Part shown: in pieces, positions 25,458 through 33,900 of the stretch | How positions within the stretch are numbered: the stretch's first letter is position 1 | Layout of the letters: every line of letters starts with the position of its first letter | Made by a program: the position numbers and the translations under genes | Source: an uncultured Erythrobacter sp. | GTDB lineage: Bacteria; Pseudomonadota; Alphaproteobacteria; Sphingomonadales; Sphingomonadaceae | Assembly (NCBI GenBank): GCA_947493165.1 | Contig: CANLPY010000001.1 | Location: forward strand, 558,001-622,000 | Length of the DNA stretch: 64,000 nt | Direction of reading: 5' to 3' | The notes under the pieces: generated by a model | What the model was told of the DNA's origin: nothing | The model's input: the letters and a program-made list of their open reading frames with translations, nothing else | The model's database searches: none

Positions 25458-27702
25458 AGATCGTGTTCCACAGATGCGGCGAGATATTCTCACCAGAAAC
25501 CCGGTGCGTGTAGCCGGGATAGAGCATCATTTCGAACGGCACATTGTTCTCTTGCAGAACCGAAATCAGCTCAGATGAGTTTTCAAACACCACATTATCA
25601 TCCGCCATGCCGTGGATCAGCAGCAAGGGATCGCTGATCTTCGTCGCATCGGGGATGGCGCTGGCTTGCTCATACGCTTCGGGCACTTCGCGCGGATCGC
25701 CCATGTAGCGCTCGGTATAGTGGGTATCATAAAGCTCCCACTTGGTGACCGGAGCGCCGCTGATCCCGGCGGCATAAAGCCCTGGATCGGCCTGCATCTG
25801 CTTCAGCGTCATATAGCCGCCATAGGACCAGCCATAGAGCGCGATCTTGTCCCCATCGACGAAATCGAGGGTCTTCAAGAATTCCGCGCCAACCTTTTGG
25901 TCACGGACCTCAACCCCGCCCATCGCACGGTAGAGCAGCTGTTCAAAGTCGACCCCGCGATTGGCAGTGCCGCGATTGTCGAGCGCAAAATAGATGTAGC
26001 CCTTGTCCACGATCGCCTGAGCCAGCGCCCCGCCCCAGCCTTTATCGACGATCTGCGGGCCCGGCCCGGAGTAGTGATAATAGAACACAGGATACTTCTT
26101 GCCCGGCTCCATTGCCGGCTTCAGCATTATATAATGCAGATCGGTGCCGTCTTCAGCTTTCACCGTGCCATATTCCGGCTCAACATGACCCGCGAGGAAT
26201 GGCGCGTAGGGATGATCACCCTCCACCAGATTTGCCTCAATCGCGGCCAGAACTTCGCCGTCTGAATTGGCCAAGACCGATTGTGGGGGCTGATTTGTGT
26301 TCGACCGATTGATCAGCAGCGTCTTGCCATCCTTGTCCATAACCGCGCTGTGCGTGAACTCTGGATCGGTCAGCCGGATAGGTTCGCCGCTGCCGTCAAG
26401 GTTCGCGCGGTAAATCTGCTGTGTGAGGACGTCTTTGGTGCCTTGGAAATAGAAGACGCCGGCTGCTTCATCGACTCCAACAAGTTGGGTTGTCGGTGAA
26501 CTCCCGCTGGTCAATCGAATGAAAGTCAGACCTTCGTAAAGTGAAACAATTCCTCGACCTTCATCATCGAGCACAACTTCGGCCTCATCAAGTCCCTGAA
26601 TGCGATAAAAATGGCCATATCCATCCCTCTCGGACCACCACAGCAGGCTCCCGTCTTTCAGGAAACGGTAGTTGTCGGAGAGGTTGATCCAATATTCATC
26701 GCGTGCGGCGTTCTCCGTAAACCAAATCTCGCTTTGACCAGTCGCTGGATCGACTTTGAGCATGTCAAGCACGGTTTGCTCGCGGTTCTGGCGCTGGACA
26801 TAGATCGCGCTGCCATCGGGTGCCCAATCAACGCGCGCGATGTAGATATCGGTGTCCAAGCCGATGTCGATCTGAACCTTGTTTGCACCGTCCGGGTCCA
26901 TCACAATCAGCTCGACAATGGCATTGTCACTGCCGGCAACCGGATAGCGCTGATCAAACACCTTGGTCCCGGTCGCGCCGATCGCAGCGCGGGTCACAAT
27001 GCCAACCGGGCTTTCGTCCGTGCGCTGAACGACCAGGCGGCTGTCATCTGGGCTCCACCAATATCCGGTCAGGCGGCTCATTTCCTCCTGAGCCACAAAC
27101 TCCGCCTCGCCCCAGCGGATCGTGTCGCCTTCCTTCGGCGTAATCGGCGCCGCATCCTCGCCGACCTTGCCAACCCATAGCTGGCGCTCGCGCACGAATG
27201 ACACGGAGCCGCCCTTAGGGCTCAGCTTGGGGTTAAGTTCGCTTTCTTCGGTGTCAGTAAGGCGCGTCACCTCACCGCTGAGCTTCGCGAGGTACAGATC
27301 ACCATCCAGCGGTACGAGCACACCCGAACCATCGCTGACCCATTGATAGCTGATAATGCCTTTGAGGTTGCCAACCCGCGCGCGCTCGCGCTGCATCTTT
27401 TCATCTTCGGACAGCTCGCGGCCAGACCCCAGCGCTTCGCTGTCGACCAGCATGATCCACTCGCTGGTTTCCCGGTCATAGCCCCACAGGTCATAGCGCT
27501 CGCGCTCATCATCGCGATTGCGCAGCACAGTGAGATAGCGCCCATCGGGCGACAGTTTCGCCTGACGCGGAGCCGGCCCATTCAGCGATGGCGAGGCGAA
27601 GACGCGCTCGAAGGTCAGCTCTGGCGTATCAGTCACTGTGTGATCATCCGCGATGGCTGGGGCTGAGAGCATTGCGGCGGCGGCAAGAAAAGAAAGACGC
27701 AT
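25417..27702 (-). CDS. S9 family peptidase (dipeptidyl peptidase IV-like)
   Basis: A 761-residue exported serine peptidase. Signal peptide MRLSFLAAAAMLSAPAIA; then a long beta-propeller domain and a C-terminal alpha/beta hydrolase domain with the nucleophile Ser626 in GWSYGGY, Asp702 in GMADDNVVF and His733 in YTHRVS. The pair EE in VAQEEMSRLTGYWWSPD resembles the Glu-Glu motif of DPP IV that holds the substrate N-terminus. The start is ATG 27702 because the preceding frame runs through a palindromic repeat. It follows rplS after a terminator. Confidence 0.92.
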   Translation of the reverse strand: MRLSFLAAAAMLSAPAIADDHTVTDTPELTFERVFASPSLNGPAPRQAKLSPDGRYLTVLRNRDDERERYDLWGYDRETSEWIMLVDSEALGSGRELSEDEKMQRERARVGNLKGIISYQWVSDGSGVLVPLDGDLYLAKLSGEVTRLTDTEESELNPKLSPKGGSVSFVRERQLWVGKVGEDAAPITPKEGDTIRWGEAEFVAQEEMSRLTGYWWSPDDSRLVVQRTDESPVGIVTRAAIGATGTKVFDQRYPVAGSDNAIVELIVMDPDGANKVQIDIGLDTDIYIARVDWAPDGSAIYVQRQNREQTVLDMLKVDPATGQSEIWFTENAARDEYWINLSDNYRFLKDGSLLWWSERDGYGHFYRIQGLDEAEVVLDDEGRGIVSLYEGLTFIRLTSGSSPTTQLVGVDEAAGVFYFQGTKDVLTQQIYRANLDGSGEPIRLTDPEFTHSAVMDKDGKTLLINRSNTNQPPQSVLANSDGEVLAAIEANLVEGDHPYAPFLAGHVEPEYGTVKAEDGTDLHYIMLKPAMEPGKKYPVFYYHYSGPGPQIVDKGWGGALAQAIVDKGYIYFALDNRGTANRGVDFEQLLYRAMGGVEVRDQKVGAEFLKTLDFVDGDKIALYGWSYGGYMTLKQMQADPGLYAAGISGAPVTKWELYDTHYTERYMGDPREVPEAYEQASAIPDATKISDPLLLIHGMADDNVVFENSSELISVLQENNVPFEMMLYPGYTHRVSGENISPHLWNTIFTFLERNGVTPPE

Positions 27703-27716
27703 TCCAAAAGACACCT

Positions 27717-27800
27717 CGTCATTGCGAGCAGCCAACCGCTGCGCGGCAATCCAGGGACAGGCGCTGGATTGCTTCGTTACCAACGGTCCTCGCAATGACG
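27717..27800. repeat. Palindromic intergenic repeat, CGTCATTGCGAG family
   Basis: The element is bounded by CGTCATTGCGAG (27717-27728) and its exact reverse complement CTCGCAATGACG (27789-27800). A second pair, GCAATCCAG at 27746-27754 and CTGGATTGC at 27764-27772, lies inside, so the whole stretch can fold back on itself. This kind of element recurs in intergenic DNA of Sphingomonadales and other alphaproteobacteria. It sits between the rplS terminator and the S9 peptidase start and probably occupies that gene's leader. Function unknown. Confidence 0.8.
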
Positions 27801-27825
27801 GGGCAGAAAATCAATGTCTTCAACG

Positions 27826-27859
27826 AAAAAGGGCGCCCCGGTCTCCCAGAACGCCCTTT
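27826..27859 (-). terminator. Rho-independent terminator after rplS
   Basis: On the minus strand AAAGGGCG pairs with CGCCCTTT (27852-27859 and 27828-27835) over a 16-base loop and runs into further T residues. It closes the ffh-to-rplS operon, 41 bases past the rplS stop. Confidence 0.85.
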
Positions 27860-27899
27860 CAAATCTCTTTGTGTGAGACTTACGCCTTTGGCGCCCAAA

Positions 27900-28262
27900 T
27901 TACTTGGTAACGTCGCGGCGCTCAGCAATACGAGCCCGCTTACCTGTGCGTCCGCGCAGATAGTAAAGCTTCGCACGGCGCACAACGCCGCGGCGAACCA
28001 CGGTGATGCTGTCGACGATTGGCGCATAGAGTGGGAACACACGTTCCACACCTTCGCCAAAGCTCATTTTGCGCACGGTGAAGTTGCTGTTGATGCTGCG
28101 GTTCGACCGCGCAATGACAACGCCTTCAAAGTTCTGGATACGCTCTCGGCTACCCTCGGTGACTTTCACGCCGACACGCACGGTGTCTCCGGCCTGAAAC
28201 TCAGGAATTTCTTTGGTCACTTTGCCGATTTCTTCGGCTTCGATTTGCTGGATCAGGTTCAC
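27900..28262 (-). CDS. rplS: 50S ribosomal protein L19
   Basis: Large-subunit protein at the 30S-50S interface. The 120-residue sequence shows [26 protein letters not shown] and [14 protein letters not shown]. Its start codon overlaps the trmD stop by 4 bases (ATGA), giving tight coupling, and a terminator follows. Confidence 0.97.
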   Translation of the reverse strand: MNLIQQIEAEEIGKVTKEIPEFQAGDTVRVGVKVTEGSRERIQNFEGVVIARSNRSINSNFTVRKMSFGEGVERVFPLYAPIVDSITVVRRGVVRRAKLYYLRGRTGKRARIAERRDVTK

Positions 28263-29107
28263 TGGTCCGTGTCCTTTTCTTTTCGCCGCGCGCCAGAGGC
28301 AGACTGGACCCGAGCATCCTCATGACGCTCCCATAGATCCGGCCTGCGTAACCGAGTGTGATCTTCCGACATGGCTTTGCGCCACGCCGCGATCTTCGCA
28401 TGATCCCCCGATCGCAGCACTTCAGGGATCGTGCGCCCTTCCCATTCTTGAGGTCGGGTGTAGTGCGGATACTCAAGGAGGCCTTCTTCAAAGCTCTCCT
28501 CAGCACCGCTTGAAGGCGCGCCCATTACGCCGGGAAGCAGCCGAATGCAAGCATCAAGTATGGTCAGTGCAGCCATTTCTCCGCCCGATAAGACGATATC
28601 AGCCAGGCTGACCTGCTCAATCTGCGGCCGCGCTTCGAAAATGCGCTCGTCAAAGCCTTCAAACCGCCCGCACAGCAGCGTGACGCCAGGCCCGGCTGCG
28701 ATCTCGCGGATGCGCGCCTGAGTGATGGGTTTGCCGCGCGGCGTCATGGCTAGGATGGGCACCGCTCTTTCACCCGTTCGCCCTGAGCGTGTCGAAGGGC
28801 CGTTCTTCACTTTCGATGCCTCGTGAGAAGAATAAGACGGTGCTTCGACAGGCTCAGCACGAACGGATTGAGAGTCAATTACAGAATCCAGCGCCCGCGC
28901 CATCACATCGGCCTTCAGGACCATCCCCGCACCGCCACCTGCGGGAGGGCTGTCGACATTCTTGTGCTTGTCTAATGCAAAATCGCGCGGGTTTACCGTG
29001 TCACATGACCAATCCCCGCGCGCTAAGGCCTTGCCCGCGAGGCTAACGCCCAGGGGCCCTGGAAACATCTCAGGATAGAGCGTCAGGACGGTGGCGCCGA
29101 AGGTCAT
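28259..29107 (-). CDS. trmD: tRNA (guanine-37-N1)-methyltransferase with an in-frame repeat insertion
   Basis: SPOUT-class enzyme that methylates G37 of tRNAs to prevent frameshifts. The 282-residue protein has the N-terminal [22 protein letters not shown], the knot motifs [12 protein letters not shown] and [27 protein letters not shown] and the linker and C-terminal domain [11 protein letters not shown]. Residues 81-111 (SVRAEPVEA to STRSGRT) have no counterpart in other TrmD proteins and are exactly the 93-bp palindromic element at 28774-28866. Frame and all catalytic motifs are kept. The insert falls in the loop before the knot, so function is probably retained. Confidence 0.95.
   Translation of the reverse strand: MTFGATVLTLYPEMFPGPLGVSLAGKALARGDWSCDTVNPRDFALDKHKNVDSPPAGGGAGMVLKADVMARALDSVIDSQSVRAEPVEAPSYSSHEASKVKNGPSTRSGRTGERAVPILAMTPRGKPITQARIREIAAGPGVTLLCGRFEGFDERIFEARPQIEQVSLADIVLSGGEMAALTILDACIRLLPGVMGAPSSGAEESFEEGLLEYPHYTRPQEWEGRTIPEVLRSGDHAKIAAWRKAMSEDHTRLRRPDLWERHEDARVQSASGARRKEKDTDQ
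28774..28866. repeat. Palindromic element inserted in frame in trmD
   Basis: Left arm 28774-28804 (CCGTTCGCCCTGAGCGTGTC then GAAG) and right arm 28836-28866 (ending GCTCAGCACGAACGG) are imperfect inverted copies with a spacer of about 30 bases. The 93-bp length is 31 codons, so the reading frame survives. The encoded signature VRAEPVEA and GPSTRSGRT is one I recall as recurring in many sphingomonad and caulobacter proteins, which fits a dispersed mobile-type repeat. Confidence 0.88.
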
Positions 29108-29394
29108 TTAGGATTTCTTCGGTGCCATAGCGCTGCTGCAGGAATGCCAATCAACGCCCACAATACGACCATAAATCCGAAGCTCCACGGTTCGAACCAA
29201 CCTGATCTAAGCGTCAGCCCTAGCAGGTTCTCGAAAGGCAAAAGCCATGCAAGGATAACGGCGAGGCTCGACACGATACCCGCTTCAACCAAGGGCGAGT
29301 TCAATTTGCCAGCGAACAGGCGGCTCAGCCCAAACGAGGCAAGCTGAATTTCCGCAAAAACCGTGAGCAGAAGAAGTCCTGTGAGCACCATCAT
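29104..29394 (-). CDS. Small membrane protein in the trmD operon
   Basis: A 96-residue protein with three hydrophobic stretches (about 2-22, 35-54 and 70-90) and a basic C-terminus (WHRRNPK). No family recognised. Its ATG overlaps the nitrilase stop and its stop overlaps the trmD ATG, both by 4 bases, so it is a coupled member of the operon. Confidence 0.7.
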   Translation of the reverse strand: MMVLTGLLLLTVFAEIQLASFGLSRLFAGKLNSPLVEAGIVSSLAVILAWLLPFENLLGLTLRSGWFEPWSFGFMVVLWALIGIPAAALWHRRNPK

Positions 29395-30362
29395 TTAGCT
29401 GCTCCCTCAGATCCTTCCCAATTCACCCCATCCTTCGCCCGGGTGTCCACATTAAGCTCAAACACATCAGGCCGCGAGTAGTGGCCGTCGGTATCAAGGC
29501 TGGTGAGCCCCTCCCCCCGCTCTGACAGGTCGAGCTGCGCGTGCAAAATCTCTTCGCTCTCGCCTGCCTGAGCCAGAACCCGAGCATCGGGCGCAATAAT
29601 CATTGAACCACCGCGATTGAGCGCCTCGCCCTCGATTGCCTCGAACAATTCCTTGGCTTCGGCAGACCCTCCAACCCGCTCCAAACCATCGAACAGATCG
29701 TCACGGTGCTGAACCAGCCCCGCAGCCAGCACAAAACACCGCCCTTCCATCGCATAGTGGCGCGAATTGAGCGCATATTCCTCGCGCACGGTCGGCCATG
29801 CGGCGACATGCACCGCTTCGCCGAGATTGTGCATCGCCGCGCGCGCCAGCGGCATCCAATGCTCCCAGCAGATAAGGTTCCCCGCATTGCCCCATTCCGC
29901 CTGATGCACGCCCAAAGTCGAACCATCACCGCGCATCCAGATCAGGCGTTCGCCATGTGTCGGCACCAGCTTGCGGTGGTCCAACGGAGCCTCGCCGGGG
30001 CGCAGCATCAGCTGATTGTTATACAGGCTGGAGCGCACGCGCTCATGCGCGCCGATGGAGATGCAGGCGTCATGTGCATCGCACAGCTCCTGCAGCGGCA
30101 GCAACCGCTCATCATTCGCGACAATTGCGTTTTCCAGCATAATCGCGTGGCATGCGCGCGTGCCCGGATGGTCCCACAATGCCGCGCCGGGGGATTCGTC
30201 TAGCCACAGCGGATAGCCGCCAAGGAACGTTTCACCAAAGGCAACCAGCTTCGCGCCGTCTTTGATCGCCTTTTCAGCGAGTTCGGCAGCCTTTGTGATG
30301 CCCGCTCCAATCGCCAAGGGGATCGGTGCAGCTTGGCAAATAGCGACGGGGAGTGTGGTCAT
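29391..30362 (-). CDS. Carbon-nitrogen hydrolase (nitrilase superfamily)
   Basis: A 323-residue enzyme with the Glu-Lys-Cys catalytic triad: Glu44 in FGETFLGGYP, Lys131 in HRKLVPTHGE and Cys165 in NLICWEHW. The GGYPLWLDE and CWEHWMPLARAAMH regions look more like true nitrilases than like omega-amidases. It could hydrolyse nitriles or amides. It is fully embedded in the rimM-trmD operon by 4-base overlaps with a small membrane protein on either side. Confidence 0.88.
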   Translation of the reverse strand: MTTLPVAICQAAPIPLAIGAGITKAAELAEKAIKDGAKLVAFGETFLGGYPLWLDESPGAALWDHPGTRACHAIMLENAIVANDERLLPLQELCDAHDACISIGAHERVRSSLYNNQLMLRPGEAPLDHRKLVPTHGERLIWMRGDGSTLGVHQAEWGNAGNLICWEHWMPLARAAMHNLGEAVHVAAWPTVREEYALNSRHYAMEGRCFVLAAGLVQHRDDLFDGLERVGGSAEAKELFEAIEGEALNRGGSMIIAPDARVLAQAGESEEILHAQLDLSERGEGLTSLDTDGHYSRPDVFELNVDTRAKDGVNWEGSEGAAK

Positions 30363-30649
30363 TTTGAAGCCTTTACGATTCTATAGAGCAGGCATGTTGC
30401 TAAACCCGTTATCGCTACGATTGCTAGTAGGACAACCATATTCGCTGTGAACGCTAGCATCCCCCCACCGTCACATGCGGCTATGTCTCCGCAAAGCGGA
30501 GTGCTGATGTAGATCGAACCAACGACCCAAAGGAAAATGACAAACAATGGAGCAGCCAATGCTGACCAAAAAAGCCGGATACCGGTAAAAGTCAGAACCC
30601 AAGCAGCGAACCAAGTGAGAACTGCCGCGCTTCCTACAATCCAGATCAT
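30359..30649 (-). CDS. Small membrane protein upstream of the nitrilase
   Basis: A 96-residue protein with hydrophobic segments near 1-25, 28-48 and 65-90, and a Cys pair in TPLCGDIAACDGGG. No family recognised. It starts 4 bases past the rimM stop and overlaps the nitrilase ATG by 4 bases. A shorter frame overlapping it (30471-30653) is less likely because it lacks such coupling and looks random. Confidence 0.62.
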   Translation of the reverse strand: MIWIVGSAAVLTWFAAWVLTFTGIRLFWSALAAPLFVIFLWVVGSIYISTPLCGDIAACDGGGMLAFTANMVVLLAIVAITGLATCLLYRIVKASK

Positions 30650-30652
30650 TCA

Positions 30653-31195
30653 CTAGCCTTCAGAGAATTCGGCGGCGATCACAAGCCTGCTTGTGTCCCA
30701 TTCGATCACGGCCGCATCAATCATTGGCACCATGAAGGTTTTCATACCCTTTTCAGGCGGCGGCTCGCGCACGATCTCGATCACGTCGGTCGCGCCGAAA
30801 TTCTCGACCGCGACGACGGTGCCCACGCGGTCTCCTGCGTCGGTGAAGGCTTCCAGGCCAAGAAGGTCAGCGTGGTAAAACTCGCCCTCGGCAAGGTCTG
30901 GCAGGGCTTCTCGCGGCACCATCAGCACGGTTCCGCGCAGTTTCTCTGCTTCATTGCGCCCGGACACTTCGGCGAAGCGGGCGACGGCCCCGCCCTTATT
31001 GTCAGAGCGGATTTTCTTGAGCGTCAGGACACGCCCATCTTTGCCGGCCGTGAAACTCTTATGCTGCGAGAGCGCGTCGACGCCCTCGCCAAACAGTTTC
31101 AGCCGGACTTCGCCCGCCACGCCGTGCGCGCCAGTGATGGCGGCCAGCTCGATCATTTCTGCGCGAGCTGGCGGCGTGACGGGCGTTTCCGTCAT
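30653..31195 (-). CDS. rimM: 16S rRNA processing protein RimM
   Basis: Binds S19 and assists maturation of the 30S head. The 180-residue protein has the N-terminal RimM domain (MIELAAITGAHGVAGEVRLKLFG) and the PRC-barrel C-terminal domain (FYHADLLGLEAFTDAGDRVGTVVAVENFGATDVIEI). It lies 8 bases after rpsP, in the usual order. Confidence 0.95.
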   Translation of the reverse strand: MTETPVTPPARAEMIELAAITGAHGVAGEVRLKLFGEGVDALSQHKSFTAGKDGRVLTLKKIRSDNKGGAVARFAEVSGRNEAEKLRGTVLMVPREALPDLAEGEFYHADLLGLEAFTDAGDRVGTVVAVENFGATDVIEIVREPPPEKGMKTFMVPMIDAAVIEWDTSRLVIAAEFSEG

Positions 31196-31203
31196 AAAAA
31201 GGC

Positions 31204-31749
31204 TTAGCCTTCAGACTTTTCTTCGCCAGCATCTTCCGCTGGAGCTTCTTCAGCAACCGCTTCTTCAGCTGGTGCTTCTTCGGTCGGAGCCTCTGGAGCA
31301 GCTTCTTCAGCAGGCGCTTCTTCGGCAGCAGGTTCTTCTGCTGGTGCTTCTGCAGCAGCCTTTGCTTCTTCTGCAGCGGCGTTCTTCGCTTCTTCTTCCG
31401 CTTCCTTGGCGGCAGCAGCCTTTTCAGCTTTCTCTTCAGCGCGTTCCGTCGCTTTTTCCCCAGGCTTCGCTTTGTTCGGGTTGTTACGCGCAGGACGCTC
31501 CATAATGCCAGCAGCATCCAAGAAACGCAGCACGCGATCTGATGGCTGAGCACCAACGCCGAGCCAGTACTTAGCACGATCTTCGTTCAATTGGACGCGA
31601 TTTGAATCATCTTTGGCGAGCAGCGGGTTGTATGTCCCGATCTGCTCAAGATAACGGCCATCACGCGGTTTACGGCTGTCAGCTGCCACGATCCGATAAT
31701 ATGGACGCTTCTTTGCGCCGCCGCGCGAGAGCCTCAATGAAATTGCCAT
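31204..31749 (-). CDS. rpsP: 30S ribosomal protein S16 with long Ala/Glu tail
   Basis: Needed for 30S assembly. The first about 85 residues are classical ([46 protein letters not shown]). About 95 more residues follow: a charged Glu/Lys/Ala helix, then imperfect repeats of EEAPAEEA to the end, for 181 residues in all. Such tails occur in other sphingomonads; their role is not known. It precedes rimM and follows ffh. Confidence 0.95.
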   Translation of the reverse strand: MAISLRLSRGGAKKRPYYRIVAADSRKPRDGRYLEQIGTYNPLLAKDDSNRVQLNEDRAKYWLGVGAQPSDRVLRFLDAAGIMERPARNNPNKAKPGEKATERAEEKAEKAAAAKEAEEEAKNAAAEEAKAAAEAPAEEPAAEEAPAEEAAPEAPTEEAPAEEAVAEEAPAEDAGEEKSEG

Positions 31750-31782
31750 GGTATTTTACCTTTCAAGTGTAACTGTCTGAAT

Positions 31783-33267
31783 TTATTTATTATCGAGTAA
31801 TTTCTTAAGGTCTGGTGGGAGTGTGTTGGGATCCACTCCGGGTCCGCCTTGAGGCCCGCCGGGACCGCCTAGCCCCGGCATTCCGCTAGCCCCTCCAGGG
31901 CCTCCTCCGCCCATACCGGGCAAACCGCCTCCACCGAACATTGATGCGAGGCCTTTTAGACCGCCCATCTTCTTAATCTGCTTCATCGCGCGCGACATTT
32001 CTTGGTGCATTTTGAGCACCTTATTGACTTGAGGAACCTCAGTACCGCTCCCTGCTGCAACGCGCCGCTTACGTTTGGCGTTGAGCAAAGCAGGATTGGC
32101 GCGCTCCTTAGCTGTCATCGACCCGATAATTGCGTCCATATGGACCAGCACCTTGTCGTCCATATCGGACGCGGCAAGCGCTGCTTTGGCCTTCTTCATG
32201 CCCGGCATCATGCCCGCGAGCACGCCCATACCGCCCATATTCTGCATTTGCTGCAATTGCATCCGCAGGTCGTTCAGATCAAACTGACCTTTCGACATGC
32301 GCTTTGCGAGCGCTTCCGCGTCCTCTTCCTTGATCGTAGCTGCGGCTTTTTCGACCAGGCTGACGACATCGCCCATGCCCAGAATGCGGTCCGCAACGCT
32401 GCCAGCGCGGAATGACTCAATCGCGTCGAGTTTTTCGCCCGTACCAGCGAATTTGATCGGTTTTCCTGTAACAGCGCGCATGGAAAGCGCCGCACCGCCG
32501 CGCGCATCGCCATCCATCCGGGTCAGCACCACACCCGTAAGCGGGACCTCACCGCTAAAGCTTTGCGCGACATTTACAGCATCTTGGCCTGTTAGACTGT
32601 CGACAACCAACAGCACTTCTGTCGGCACTGAAACGCCAGCAACCGCCTTCATTTCAGCCATAAGAGCTTCATCGACATGCAGGCGGCCTGCGGTATCAAG
32701 CAGTAGCACGTCGAAATTCTGAAGGCGCGCGGCCTCCATAGAACGTCGGGCAATATCAACCGGCTGCTGTCCAGCCACAATCGGCAGCGTCGCGACTTCA
32801 ACCTGTTCGCCCAGAACTTGCAGCTGCTCTTGAGCAGCAGGACGGTTTACGTCCAATGAGGCCATCATGGCCTTCTTGCCGTGCTTTTCACGGATTAGCT
32901 TACCGAGTTTGGCCGTAGTGGTTGTTTTACCTGAACCTTGCAGACCGACCATCATAATGACGACGGGCGGTTTAGCCTCCAGCTTAAGACCTTCACTGTC
33001 TGGACCGCCCAGCATTTCGACCAGTTCATCATGGACGATCTTGACGACTTGCTGACCGGGCGTGACAGACTTCAGGACGTCTTGACCAACGGCCTTCTCA
33101 GTGACGGCATCGATAAAGCGTCGCGCAACAGGCAGCGCCACGTCCGCTTCCAATAGAGCCACGCGAACTTCGCGCATGGCATCGCGCACGTCTTGCTCTT
33201 TAAGAGCGCCGCGCCCCTTCAGGCGATCGAACACCCCGCCTAAGCGGTCAGACAAATTGTCAAACAT
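31783..33267 (-). CDS. ffh: Signal recognition particle GTPase Ffh
   Basis: GTPase that, with 4.5S RNA, targets nascent membrane proteins to FtsY. The 494-residue protein has the N domain, the GTPase P-loop GLQGSGKTTTTAKL, DTAGRLHVDEALM and TRMDGDARGGAAL, and a Met-rich M domain (about 320-440). The tail after about 450 is unusually Gly/Pro/Met-rich (GGGGLPGMGGGGPGG). The start is ATG 33267 with AAAGGAG 10 bases upstream; a TTG at 33276 is too close to that site. First gene of the minus-strand operon. Confidence 0.96.
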   Translation of the reverse strand: MFDNLSDRLGGVFDRLKGRGALKEQDVRDAMREVRVALLEADVALPVARRFIDAVTEKAVGQDVLKSVTPGQQVVKIVHDELVEMLGGPDSEGLKLEAKPPVVIMMVGLQGSGKTTTTAKLGKLIREKHGKKAMMASLDVNRPAAQEQLQVLGEQVEVATLPIVAGQQPVDIARRSMEAARLQNFDVLLLDTAGRLHVDEALMAEMKAVAGVSVPTEVLLVVDSLTGQDAVNVAQSFSGEVPLTGVVLTRMDGDARGGAALSMRAVTGKPIKFAGTGEKLDAIESFRAGSVADRILGMGDVVSLVEKAAATIKEEDAEALAKRMSKGQFDLNDLRMQLQQMQNMGGMGVLAGMMPGMKKAKAALAASDMDDKVLVHMDAIIGSMTAKERANPALLNAKRKRRVAAGSGTEVPQVNKVLKMHQEMSRAMKQIKKMGGLKGLASMFGGGGLPGMGGGGPGGASGMPGLGGPGGPQGGPGVDPNTLPPDLKKLLDNK

Positions 33268-33378
33268 AGTGTTCAAACTCCTTTTCCCGGGCGAAACCGG
33301 AATAAACGCGAAAAACGCCGGCGAACGAAACCTCGTTGGCCAGCGTGCGGTTGTTAAACCGACTTTTTCTGTTTTGAC

Positions 33379-33454
33379 TGGTGGAGCCTAGCGGGATCGA
33401 ACCGCTGACCTCAACACTGCCAGTGTTGCGCTCTCCCAGCTGAGCTAAGGCCCC
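33379..33454 (-). tRNA. tRNA-Ala (GGC)
   Basis: The minus strand reads a complete cloverleaf: a 7-bp acceptor stem GGGGCCT/AGGCTCC (one G-T pair), D arm with AGCTCAGCTGGGAGAGC, anticodon stem-loop CAACA CTGGCAG TGTTG giving anticodon GGC, TpsiC arm GCGGTTCGATCCCGC, discriminator A and an encoded CCA. It lies upstream of ffh on the same strand. Confidence 0.96.
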
Positions 33455-33495
33455 GAACCAGTCAATTAACGCGAGCAAACTTACTCGCAAAACCC

Positions 33496-33543
33496 GCCTT
33501 TCAGCAAGGACGCAGCCCATTATGGGCTACCCTTGCTAAAGGC
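33496..33543. terminator. Long hairpin between the FYDLN gene and tRNA-Ala
   Basis: Nested inverted repeats: GCCTTTc AGCAAGG (from 33496) pairs with CCTTGCT AAAGGC (to 33543), and AGCCCA TTA TGGGCT forms the inner hairpin. Such a 48-base near-palindrome lies just past the stop of the minus-strand FYDLN gene and just before the tRNA gene. It may end transcription from that gene, but there is no clear T-run. Confidence 0.5.
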
Positions 33544-33552
33544 AAGCTCTAA

Positions 33553-33900
33553 TTAGTTATCGTGATCGTCGTCGTCGCCCTTGCCCTTGGTCACACCAAG
33601 GTCGTCGTCGCCGCCAAGATCAACGTCATTATCCGGTGAATCCTCTTCATCGTCGATGTTCTCAATATCTTTGAGCTCATCATCGGTATCATCACCTGAC
33701 AGATCGGCATCCGCCTCGCCGTCTTTCTTCTTCTTGTCGTCAGCTTCGAAAGGAATCGGCTGTTTTGTCTTGAGCACAGGCTCAGGATTCCATTCTTCGC
33801 CGCATTCAATGCATGTTACCGGGTCATCATTGCCAAGATCGTAAAAGCGTTCCCCGCATTTGGGGCAGGAACGTTTGGTTCCCCATTCTGGCTTCGCCAT
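33553..33900 (-). CDS. FYDLN-type zinc-ribbon acidic protein (TIGR02300-like)
   Basis: A 115-residue protein found across alphaproteobacteria. N-terminal zinc ribbon with CPKCGERFYDL and CIECGEEW, then a strongly acidic Asp/Glu/Ser tail (from about 55) ending GDDDDHDN. Function unknown. The start is ATG 33900 with GAGGA upstream; the frame to 33996 adds unrelated residues. It is divergent from aroA. Confidence 0.88.
   Translation of the reverse strand: MAKPEWGTKRSCPKCGERFYDLGNDDPVTCIECGEEWNPEPVLKTKQPIPFEADDKKKKDGEADADLSGDDTDDELKDIENIDDEEDSPDNDVDLGGDDDLGVTKGKGDDDDHDN

Noticed and set aside
26611-27180. 189-residue plus-strand frame inside the S9 peptidase gene
   Set aside because: Antisense to the propeller domain; no independent signal.
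30471-30653. 60-residue minus-strand ORF overlapping the small membrane protein and the rimM end
   Set aside because: The other frame (30359-30649) has membrane spans and is coupled to the nitrilase start.
31204-31500. Tandem repeat array in the rpsP gene read as a DNA repeat
   Set aside because: It is the Ala/Glu-rich coding tail of S16, not an independent element.
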